A stretch of DNA of 5,252 bases from Candidatus Saccharimonadota bacterium. Lineage in GTDB: Bacteria > Patescibacteriota > Saccharimonadia > Saccharimonadales > UBA4665. This document shows positions 1 to 5,120 of the stretch, piece by piece; position 1 is the stretch's first letter; each line of letters begins with the position of its first letter. Under the pieces are notes generated by a model, which was not told the DNA's origin, did not search any database, and was given only the letters and a program-made list of their open reading frames with translations. Location: the NCBI GenBank assembly GCA_029288335.1, contig JARIHJ010000005.1, positions 1 through 5,252 on the forward strand, given 5' to 3'. The position numbers were made by a program, and so were the translations under genes.

Positions 1-187
1 CGAGGCGGAAATCCTGTGTGACCGCGTGGCGATTATGGATCAGGGTAAAATCGTCAAGCTTGATACGCCGAAGAAACTGATCAAAGATTTGCTCGCCAAG
101 GGCTTTAAGAAAGAACAGCAGGTGGAGCAAGCCAACCTCGAGGATGTGTTTATTGATCTAACAGGGAAAGGGCTAAAGGACGAATGA
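1..187 (+). CDS. ABC transporter ATP-binding protein, C-terminal fragment (5' end outside window)
   Basis: The reading frame enters at base 2 and gives 61 residues up to TGA at 185-187. It begins at the segment just after the H-loop of an ABC ATPase (EAEILCDRVAIMDQGKIV), the conserved 'x-E-x-x-CDRVAIMDxGKIV' stretch. It ends with the 'LEDVFIDLTGKGLKDE' tail typical of ATPases that drive ABC-2 type exporters of the DrrA/CcmA type. The Walker A, Q-loop, signature and Walker B segments lie upstream of the window and cannot be judged. The stop codon overlaps the start of the next gene in ATGA, so the two are translationally coupled and should form one pump: a cytoplasmic ATPase dimer on a membrane permease. 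The substrate is unknown; drugs, lipids or polysaccharides are all possible for this family. Family assignment is secure although only the tail is visible. Confidence 0.9.
   Translation, partial: EAEILCDRVAIMDQGKIVKLDTPKKLIKDLLAKGFKKEQQVEQANLEDVFIDLTGKGLKDE
175..180 (+). promoter_or_regulatory. Shine-Dalgarno-like site for the 184 permease
   Basis: AAAGGA lies 3 nt before the ATG at 184, inside the end of the ATPase gene, with a second purine-rich stretch (GGGAAAGGG) at 164-172. The spacing of AAAGGA is short, so coupling through the ATGA overlap probably contributes. Its presence matters mainly because the starts at 1454, 1887 and 3354 have nothing comparable. Confidence 0.45.
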
Positions 188-1407
188 ACATAGTTTGGAT
201 CATCATTGCGGCGCTTATTGTGGCTAGAATTGCCTGGCGTATGTATGCCAAGTCTCACCGAGCCCAAGCGCGTCCAGCTCGGTCCGGTAAGCCGCTTTCG
301 CCGTGGCAGAAGAAGTTCTACACCATCTGGGTGTTCTTCGTTATCAATATGCGGCGGCTGTTTCGCGACCGGCTAGCGCTGTTTTTCACTTTTTTGTTTC
401 CGCTGATTTTCCTGTTTGTGTTTGGTGCACTTTCCGGCAATCACAGCGGGCCGACGATTAGCGCAGCGCTGATCAATCAATCGAAAACCCAGTTTGCCAA
501 GCAGTTTGTCGCTCGGACAGAGAAATCGAAGACCATCAAGGTTGATAAAACTATTAAAACCATCAGTCAGGCCGAGACCAAGACAAACCAAGGCCAGCTC
601 GATGCCACGATTGTGTTGCCACCAGATTTCGGCGCGCTTAAAAACGGTCGGCCGAGCGGTCAGGCCATCATACGTTACACCGGTAGCAACGAGCAGGCGG
701 CCAGTACTTTGCAGGCTATTTTAAACGGCCAATTTCAGGGTATTAATGCCAAACTAGCAAGCTCCAAAACGCCATTTACCACTAAGCTGCAGCAAGTCAA
801 TCAACACAGCCTGACATCGTTTGACTATACTTTTACCGGATTGCTCGGCTTTGCCATTTTGGGCGCCGGCATTTTCGGACCGATGAATGTCTTTCCGGAG
901 CTTAAAAAGCAAGGCATTCTGCGCCGGCTGCACACCACGCCGCTCAGGGTCTGGCAGTTTTTTGTCGCCAATATGCTCGGCAATGCTGTTAGCGGGCTGC
1001 TATCGATTGCGGCAATGTTTATCGTCGCGGTTTTGGTATTTAATCTGCATGTCGTTGGTGATTATCTGGAGCTAGCGGTCTTTCTAGCATTCGGTATCAT
1101 TATGATCCTCGGTATTGGCTTGGCGCTCGGTGGCTGGGCCAAGAACGAGCGCCAAGTTGCGCCGCTTGGTAACATCATCGTCTTCCCGATGATGTTTCTG
1201 ACTGGGGTGTTTTTTCCAAGGTTCTTAATGCCGCAGTGGCTCCAGCACGTCACATATTTTATGCCGCTAACGCCGATAATTGATGGCGCTAGAATGATCG
1301 CTACGCAAGGTGAACACTTGATTAACCTTGGTCCGCAACTGGGTCTGATTGCTGCCTGGATGGTTATTATTTACGCCATCGCTTTCCGTGTTTTCCGTTG
1401 GGAGTAG
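184..1407 (+). CDS. ABC-2 type transporter permease with an extra N-terminal membrane segment
   Basis: This 407-residue integral membrane protein is the partner of the preceding ATPase. Residues about 63-83 form the usual first ABC-2 helix, preceded by the amphipathic 'MRRLFRDRLALFF' motif. A large extracytoplasmic domain of roughly 130 residues (about 84-215) follows. A block of five helices comes next (about 218-236, 262-288, 294-316, 327-345, 384-403). The stretch 'FPELKKQGILRRLHTTPL' (237-254) and the 'FLTGVFFPRFLMPQWLQ' to 'PLTPIIDGARM' region are hallmarks of the ABC2_membrane family (DrrB-like). Residues 2-18 form an additional hydrophobic segment followed by a basic linker, which a standard member lacks. 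The ATG at 184 is chosen because it overlaps the upstream stop (ATGA) and has AAAGGA before it. An internal ATG at 349 would give a conventional N-terminus and cannot be excluded. The substrate cannot be predicted from sequence. Confidence 0.92.
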   Translation: MNIVWIIIAALIVARIAWRMYAKSHRAQARPARSGKPLSPWQKKFYTIWVFFVINMRRLFRDRLALFFTFLFPLIFLFVFGALSGNHSGPTISAALINQSKTQFAKQFVARTEKSKTIKVDKTIKTISQAETKTNQGQLDATIVLPPDFGALKNGRPSGQAIIRYTGSNEQAASTLQAILNGQFQGINAKLASSKTPFTTKLQQVNQHSLTSFDYTFTGLLGFAILGAGIFGPMNVFPELKKQGILRRLHTTPLRVWQFFVANMLGNAVSGLLSIAAMFIVAVLVFNLHVVGDYLELAVFLAFGIIMILGIGLALGGWAKNERQVAPLGNIIVFPMMFLTGVFFPRFLMPQWLQHVTYFMPLTPIIDGARMIATQGEHLINLGPQLGLIAAWMVIIYAIAFRVFRWE

Positions 1408-1418
1408 ACGTTTCTAGC

Positions 1419-1447
1419 TTGTAAACTTTAGCATTTTGTGGTATAAA
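1419..1447 (+). promoter_or_regulatory. Sigma70-type promoter of the 1454 gene
   Basis: A -35 box TTGTAA (1419-1424) is separated by exactly 17 bp from a -10 box TATAAA (1442-1447). The -10 box is extended by TG at 1439-1440. This is the only promoter in the window with both hexamers. Standard spacing puts +1 at about 1454, which is the A of the ATG, so the transcript should be leaderless. The last two bases of the -10 box belong to the inverted repeat 1446-1470. Confidence 0.7.
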
Positions 1448-1470
1448 TTCAGTATGGTTGATACTGAATT
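1446..1470. repeat. Perfect 10-bp inverted repeat over promoter and start codon (operator candidate)
   Basis: The arm AATTCAGTAT (1446-1455) and the arm ATACTGAATT (1461-1470) are exact reverse complements separated by GGTTG. The dyad covers the end of the -10 box, the predicted transcription start, and the ATG at 1454 with the first codons. A DNA-binding dimer here would block RNA polymerase, so an operator is the simplest reading. In a read-through transcript from the upstream pump genes the same bases would form a hairpin hiding the start codon. There is no U-tract after the second arm, so it is not an intrinsic terminator. Confidence 0.6.
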
Positions 1471-1876
1471 ACCGCCGGATCCGCGGATTAAAACCCAGCT
1501 AGAACAGGGCATTATAAACCAATTTATGGCTGACGTTGCCGCAAATGGTTCCTGGCCGAAAATGGAGAAGTCTCGGAGCGGGCAATCACAAACTCACCGA
1601 ACAGATCGGCGTGGTGGGCGGAGTTATTCAGAAGAACTTCCTGATCCTCAGACTGCCTTACCGCCAGAAGTTTTATCGGATGAACAAATTGCAGAGCGCC
1701 AAGCAGTGCTAGATGGCTCAGATCACCAAGCCGCCAAGGCAGCAGGCATTTTAGCCACCCACAACCGTATTATGAAAACTACCGAGGGCGAATCGGTGAG
1801 CTACAGGATAGCTCGCGAATTAGCTGCCCAAGAAAAGTACGCCCGAGAACAGCACCGGTTGGGTCGTACAGTATAA
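1454..1876 (+). CDS. Hypothetical soluble protein of 140 residues, leaderless mRNA
   Basis: I do not recognise this family. The product is hydrophilic, has no signal peptide or membrane segment, and has no cysteine. The N-terminus is acidic and proline-containing. A basic, Ser/Arg/Gly-rich and probably disordered section spans about residues 35-58. The C-terminal half (about 75-136) looks helical, with Ala, Glu and Gln-rich stretches such as 'DEQIAERQAVL' and 'IARELAAQEKYAREQHR'. ATG 1454 is preferred over an in-frame TTG at 1436, because TTG would overlap the -10 box and ATG coincides with the predicted +1. No Shine-Dalgarno sequence precedes it. The gene has its own promoter and an operator-like dyad, so its expression appears separately controlled from the upstream pump. 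Its stop codon TAA lies inside the -10 box of the next gene. No domain supports a DNA-binding or other specific function. Confidence 0.7.
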   Translation: MVDTELPPDPRIKTQLEQGIINQFMADVAANGSWPKMEKSRSGQSQTHRTDRRGGRSYSEELPDPQTALPPEVLSDEQIAERQAVLDGSDHQAAKAAGILATHNRIMKTTEGESVSYRIARELAAQEKYAREQHRLGRTV

Positions 1877-1877
1877 T
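1872..1877 (+). promoter_or_regulatory. -10 box for the dus-mscL pair, embedded in the upstream stop codon
   Basis: A perfect TATAAT lies 9 nt before the ATG at 1887, and its bases 1874-1876 are the TAA stop of the preceding gene. No -35 hexamer is visible at 16-18 bp. Expected +1 is about 1884, giving a leader of 0-3 nt. There is no Shine-Dalgarno sequence in the gap. Confidence 0.55.
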
Positions 1878-1886
1878 TTATTCCAG

Positions 1887-2894
1887 ATGAGTTATGCTGA
1901 TTTGCCGCGGCCGTTTTTTGTGCTCGCGCCGATGGATGACGTGACCGATACTTGCTTTCGGCAAGTAGTCGCTAGCTTGGCACCGCCGGATTTATTTTTT
2001 ACCGAATTTACCAATGTAGACGGTTTGCAAAGTCCGGGGCGTCCGCGGCTGCTAAAAAAGCTGCAGTTTGTGTCGAGCGAAACCTCGCTAGTGGCGCACA
2101 TTTGGGGATTGAAGCCGGAGAATTTCTACAAAACCGCTCGCGAAATTGCCGACGGTACGCTGGCACGTGAACTTGGTTTGACAGAAGGCAAGAACTTTAT
2201 TGGCGTCGACTTAAATATGGGCTGCCCGGCTAAGTCCGAAGTCAAAGCCGGCGCTTGCAGTGCTCTAATTAATAATCGCGAGCTAGCGGCTGAAATTATC
2301 CAAGCAACCAAAGAAGGTACCAACGGGAAATTACCGGTGAGCGTCAAAACTAGGCTAGGATTTTCCAGCGTCGATTTAACGTGGCCGGAGTTTTTGCTGA
2401 AACACAATGTAGCGATGCTGACGATGCACTGCCGCACACGCAAAGATATGAGCAAGGTGCCGGCCCGCTGGGAATACCTGACTGAACTGGTGCAATTGCG
2501 CAATCAACTGGCGCCGGGAACTTTAATCGTGGCTAACGGCGATATTGCGAACTGCCAGCAAGGTTTGGAGCTCGCTCGGAAATACAAATTGGATGGAATT
2601 ATGATTGGTCGAGGCATATTTAACAACCCACTAGCATTTGCCCAGATTAGCGATTGGGAAGATTATTCCAGAGCCCAGAAATTAGCGCTATATAAACATC
2701 ACGTAGAATTATTCAATAAAACTTGGCAAGCAGGCGAGCGCAATATCAAAATTCTCAACAAATTTTGCAAGGTTTACATTAACGGTTTTGACGGTGCTAA
2801 GGAACTGCGCGAGCAATTAATGAATGCGGAAGATGCTAGCGATTTGCTGCTAATGCTTGATAAAGCTAGCTCTGTCCAGTACGCTACTAATTAA
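1887..2894 (+). CDS. dus: tRNA-dihydrouridine synthase (Dus family)
   Basis: This cytoplasmic FMN enzyme reduces specific uridines in tRNA to dihydrouridine using NAD(P)H. The 335-residue length is normal for the family. An N-terminal TIM barrel starts with the flavin-binding 'APMDDVTD' (residues 14-21). The catalytic cysteine is in 'DLNMGCPAK' (Cys113), followed by the usual 'G-A-C-S-A-L' segment. 'VKTRLGF' supplies the FMN-contacting Lys154 and Arg156, and 'MHCRTR' contains His181. 'ANGDI' (216-220) and 'DGIMIGRGIFNNP' (from about 236) form the phosphate-binding end of the barrel. The remaining ~90 residues match the helical tRNA-binding domain. All expected active-site residues are present. 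The 'NMGCPAK' motif resembles DusB, but the position modified cannot be set from sequence, so a generic symbol is given. ATG 1887 follows a -10 box with no room for a ribosome binding site. mscL follows after 1 nt and is probably co-transcribed. Confidence 0.93.
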   Translation: MSYADLPRPFFVLAPMDDVTDTCFRQVVASLAPPDLFFTEFTNVDGLQSPGRPRLLKKLQFVSSETSLVAHIWGLKPENFYKTAREIADGTLARELGLTEGKNFIGVDLNMGCPAKSEVKAGACSALINNRELAAEIIQATKEGTNGKLPVSVKTRLGFSSVDLTWPEFLLKHNVAMLTMHCRTRKDMSKVPARWEYLTELVQLRNQLAPGTLIVANGDIANCQQGLELARKYKLDGIMIGRGIFNNPLAFAQISDWEDYSRAQKLALYKHHVELFNKTWQAGERNIKILNKFCKVYINGFDGAKELREQLMNAEDASDLLLMLDKASSVQYATN

Positions 2895-2895
2895 T

Positions 2896-3318
2896 ATGTG
2901 GAAAGATTTCAAAAAATTCTTGCTGCGTGGCAACGTCGTTGACTTAGCGGTCGCGGTTGTCATCGGTGCAGCCTTCGGGGCTGTTGTTAAGGCTTTAGTC
3001 AGTGATTTGCTGACGCCGCTAATTGCTGCCATTGGCGGTCAGCACGACTTTTCTAATATGTACTTTACCTTCCACCACAGCAAATTTCTCTATGGTGATT
3101 TCGTCAATGCCGTGGTGTCTTTTGTAATTTTGGCGGCCGTAGTTTTCTTCTTCGTCGTTCACCCAATTAACAAGCTGATCGAATTTTCTAAGCGCAACAA
3201 AAAGCCGGAAGATCCGACCGACCGCAAATGTCCGGAATGCCTGTCTGACATCCCAATTGCCGCCAGCCGCTGCGCATTTTGTACAGCCAAAATCAAGCCG
3301 CTCAAGAAAGAAGCCTAG
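2896..3318 (+). CDS. mscL: Large-conductance mechanosensitive channel MscL with C-terminal zinc ribbon
   Basis: This inner-membrane channel opens under high membrane tension to release solutes on osmotic downshock; MscL acts as a homopentamer. The N-terminus 'MWKDFKKFLLRGN' followed by 'VVDLAVAVVIGAAFG' is the amphipathic S1 helix and pore-lining TM1 (about 15-43). It is very close to the mycobacterial form, including Ala20 at the constriction where E. coli has Gly22. A periplasmic loop follows, and TM2 spans about 66-91 with the 'INKLI' end. The usual cytoplasmic helix bundle ('LLTEIRDLL') is missing. In its place is a CxxC-10-CxxC ribbon with Cys112, 115, 126 and 129 and a lysine-rich end. 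MscL forms with such a ribbon exist in several phyla, as I recall. ATG 2896 is chosen because the MWK start matches the family; the open frame extends 39 nt upstream into dus without a family match. It lies 1 nt after the dus stop with no Shine-Dalgarno, suggesting reinitiation coupling. Confidence 0.95.
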   Translation: MWKDFKKFLLRGNVVDLAVAVVIGAAFGAVVKALVSDLLTPLIAAIGGQHDFSNMYFTFHHSKFLYGDFVNAVVSFVILAAVVFFFVVHPINKLIEFSKRNKKPEDPTDRKCPECLSDIPIAASRCAFCTAKIKPLKKEA

Positions 3319-3338
3319 CCGAAATCGAGGATTGCTAG

Positions 3339-3344
3339 TATAAT
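3339..3344 (+). promoter_or_regulatory. -10 box of the second ABC exporter operon
   Basis: A perfect TATAAT lies 9 nt before the GTG start at 3354, in the 35-nt gap after mscL. The -35 position (3316-3321, TAGCCG) does not match the consensus. Expected +1 near 3351 leaves a leader of at most about 3 nt. No Shine-Dalgarno sequence is present. Confidence 0.55.
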
Positions 3345-3353
3345 TGGCGGGCA

Positions 3354-4247
3354 GTGATTGAAACCAAACATTTAAGCAAACATTATAAAAAGAAGCTGGC
3401 AGTTGATAACGTCAGTTTCAAGGTTGAGACCGGCAAAGTTACCGGCTTCCTCGGGCCGAATGGCGCCGGCAAGTCAACAACGATGCGGCTGATGCTGGGC
3501 TTGGATAATGGTAGTGGCCGGACGACATTTGATGGTAAACCGCTAAACGAGCATGCTAGGCCAGCCGGCGTCGTCGGCATTTTGCTGGAGGCCAAGGCTT
3601 TTCACCCAACCAGGTCTGCCCGCAATCACTTGAGGGTGCTAGCGACGGAAGGAAACATTCCACTAAAGCGGGTCGATGAAGTACTTGATATCGTTGGTCT
3701 CGCCAGCGAAGCAAAGAAGGGCCCTGGTAAATTCAGCCTCGGTATGAGCCAGCGATTAGGCCTGGCGGCGGCAATTCTCGCCGAGCCAAAATATCTGATA
3801 CTCGATGAGCCGGCTAACGGCCTCGACCCTGAGGGTGTCGCTTGGCTGCGCAAATTCTTAAGCGACTACGCTGACCGCGGCAACGGCGTCTTCGTCTCTA
3901 GCCATTTGCTATCGGAAATGCAGCTAATGGCCGACAATATCGTTGTCATCGGCAAGGGGAAATTGATCGCCGACACTTCCATAAAGCAGTTAACCAGCGG
4001 CGCGCACGCCGGCGTGTTTGTTCGCACTACCAGCATTTCGGCGCTGGAAAAAGCGCTAGCAGCAAAGAAAATCGAATACGAGAAAATGGATGGTGGCCTG
4101 AGAGTTAGCGGCAAAACGACTGACGAAATTGGCAAGTTAGCGTTTGCTAGTGGTGTACCCTTACTTGAGTTAGCTAGTCGTAGTGCCTCGCTGGAGGAAA
4201 TTTTCCTGCAATTGACCGAAAACGAAAGTGAGTTTAACAGCAAATGA
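3354..4247 (+). CDS. ABC transporter ATP-binding protein (ABC-2 exporter type)
   Basis: This 297-residue cytoplasmic ATPase should power the permease encoded next to it. Walker A is GPNGAGKST (34-42). The Q-loop position holds Glu79 in 'GILLEAKAFHP'. The signature is 'FSLGMSQRLGLAAA' (LGMSQ at 129-133 instead of LSGGQ). Walker B ends in D151 with catalytic E152 ('LILDEP'), a D-loop 'GLDPEG' follows, and the H-loop has His184 in 'VFVSSHLLSEM'. The Glu Q-loop, the 'HPTRSARNHL' segment and the variant signature are familiar from actinobacterial drug, lantibiotic and bacitracin-type exporters, so they are normal for this subfamily. Residues about 215-297 form the small C-terminal domain ending in the typical 'SLEEIFLQLT'. 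The start is GTG 3354, since 'MIETKHLSKHYKK' is the standard first strand and the frame offers no better start. The stop overlaps the permease start (ATGA). The substrate is unknown; self-protection or envelope-component export are possible roles. Confidence 0.95.
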   Translation: MIETKHLSKHYKKKLAVDNVSFKVETGKVTGFLGPNGAGKSTTMRLMLGLDNGSGRTTFDGKPLNEHARPAGVVGILLEAKAFHPTRSARNHLRVLATEGNIPLKRVDEVLDIVGLASEAKKGPGKFSLGMSQRLGLAAAILAEPKYLILDEPANGLDPEGVAWLRKFLSDYADRGNGVFVSSHLLSEMQLMADNIVVIGKGKLIADTSIKQLTSGAHAGVFVRTTSISALEKALAAKKIEYEKMDGGLRVSGKTTDEIGKLAFASGVPLLELASRSASLEEIFLQLTENESEFNSK

Positions 4248-5011
4248 GCCAGATGAACCAGCTCAAAGCCGAAGCCAAGAAATTACTAACTGTCCGCTCG
4301 ACATACTTTCTGACGCTGCTTGTCTGGGTAGCGCTAGCCGCGATCGCGTTTTTTGGCGTCGGCTATCACGACACGGCGGCCGAGTTGCAGAATCCGCTGC
4401 TGGTACAGAATTCGATATTCGGCTCACTACGCTTCGCCGGTTTGATCTCGGCAATCGTCGCGATTTTGCTACTGGCGCACGAATATCGCTACAACACGAT
4501 CAATTTCAGCTTTACGCTTAATCCTAGTCGGAGCAGCGTGCTGGCGGCGAAATTTGTCGTCCTAACTGGCTATTCAATTATTTTGAGTCTCGTTTCGGTC
4601 GGTATTGTTATCGGCTGTTTGCATGCCGGCGCGGCGGCCCACGGCCACATGATTGGTACTCAAGCTTATACTGTCATTAGCGGCAACGGTTACTTGCCAG
4701 GGTTATTACTGCAATCAGTTTTCTACGTCTGGGCGATGGCGCTAGCCGGTCTGATTGTGACGGCGTTGCTGCGCAACCTAGTGGCATCGATCGCGTTCAT
4801 TTTCATATTTCCAGGGCTCGAAAACTTGGTTAGTCTGATATCGAAGACGTTAGTTAATTATTTGCCGTTTAGCGATCTCGGCGCGGTGCTGAAGGTAGAT
4901 ACTCGAGAGTTGGGTTTTTCGGCCGGCAAGTCGATGATAATTTTTCTGATTTACCTCGCGGTCTTTGGCTTTATCTCCTGGTGGCTATTTTTGAAGCGCG
5001 ACGCCAATTAG
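4244..5011 (+). CDS. ABC-2 family transporter permease
   Basis: This 255-residue membrane protein pairs with the ATPase encoded immediately upstream. It has six predicted helices at about 21-40, 59-79, 102-126, 151-175, 179-199 and 230-251. A short basic cytoplasmic N-terminus ('LKAEAKKLLTVRSTYFLTL') has the usual form for the family. The 'AHEYRYNTI' motif after helix 2 (78-86) is the conserved E-x-R-x-x-T loop that contacts the ATPase coupling surface in ABC-2 permeases. There is no large extracytoplasmic domain, unlike the 184-1407 permease, so the two pumps are from different subfamilies and are not a recent duplication. ATG 4244 overlaps the upstream TGA. A weak purine stretch GAAAGTGAG (4224-4232) precedes it; an in-frame ATG at 4253 is a less likely start. 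The gene ends 15 nt before the next promoter box, with no hairpin terminator in between. Confidence 0.92.
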   Translation: MSQMNQLKAEAKKLLTVRSTYFLTLLVWVALAAIAFFGVGYHDTAAELQNPLLVQNSIFGSLRFAGLISAIVAILLLAHEYRYNTINFSFTLNPSRSSVLAAKFVVLTGYSIILSLVSVGIVIGCLHAGAAAHGHMIGTQAYTVISGNGYLPGLLLQSVFYVWAMALAGLIVTALLRNLVASIAFIFIFPGLENLVSLISKTLVNYLPFSDLGAVLKVDTRELGFSAGKSMIIFLIYLAVFGFISWWLFLKRDAN

Positions 5012-5023
5012 CGCCAGATAGCC

Positions 5024-5032
5024 TGTTATAAT
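5024..5032 (+). promoter_or_regulatory. Extended -10 promoter of the tRNA gene
   Basis: TGTTATAAT is an extended -10 element (TGn plus a perfect TATAAT at 5027-5032) 9 nt before the mature tRNA 5' end. No -35 box is recognisable. Expected +1 is 5039-5042, so the primary transcript would carry a 5' leader of only 0-3 nt. Confidence 0.6.
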
Positions 5033-5041
5033 TTACGTCGC

Positions 5042-5117
5042 GGGGGTATAGCTCAGTGGTCAGAGCAGCGGGCTCATAACCTGTTGGTCCTTGGTTCAAG
5101 TCCAAGTACCCCCACCA
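5042..5117 (+). tRNA. tRNA with anticodon CAT, probably tRNA-Ile2 (lysidine type), or elongator tRNA-Met
   Basis: A complete 76-nt cloverleaf can be folded by hand. The acceptor stem GGGGGTA (5042-5048) pairs fully with TACCCCC (5107-5113). The D stem is GCTC/GAGC (5051-5054, 5063-5066). The anticodon stem 5068-5072/5080-5084 contains two G-U pairs, and its loop CTCATAA has anticodon CAT at 5075-5077. The T stem CTTGG/CCAAG (5090-5094, 5102-5106) is perfect with loop TTCAAGT. Discriminator A5114 and an encoded CCA (5115-5117) complete the 3' end. A G1-C72 pair replaces the initiator mismatch, so it is not tRNA-fMet. The D-loop AGTGGTCA, the anticodon loop and the T-loop are nearly those of E. 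coli tRNA-Ile2, whose C34 is converted to lysidine by TilS to read AUA. This favours Ile2, but elongator Met is not excluded. Confidence 0.96.
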
Positions 5118-5120
5118 ATC

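Noticed and set aside
1436..1453. TTG start at 1436 adding six residues to the 140-residue protein
   Set aside because: It would overlap the -10 box and lie upstream of the predicted transcription start, while ATG 1454 coincides with +1.
1408..1453. Intrinsic terminator between the first pump operon and the 1454 gene
   Set aside because: Only a 4-bp complementary pair (GTTT/AAAC) and no GC-rich stem with U-tract could be found.
2857..2895. Longer mscL beginning at ATG 2857 inside dus
   Set aside because: The MscL family begins with M-W/L-K-x-F at the position of ATG 2896; the upstream 13 residues match nothing in the family and overlap dus coding sequence.
3560..3605. Missing Q-loop glutamine (Glu79) and LGMSQ signature as signs of a dead ATPase
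   Set aside because: Both variants are normal in the BcrA/actinobacterial exporter subfamily, and Walker A, E152 and His184 are intact.
3866..4243. Minus-strand open frame of 125 codons within the ABC ATPase gene
   Set aside because: It is antisense to a gene with a full set of ABC motifs, is Ser/Leu-rich as expected for a shadow frame, and has no promoter. The same holds for the minus-strand frame at 2126-2503 inside dus.
5042..5117. Initiator tRNA-fMet
   Set aside because: The acceptor stem starts with a G-C pair instead of the unpaired first base of bacterial initiators, and the anticodon stem lacks the third G-C pair (G-T instead).
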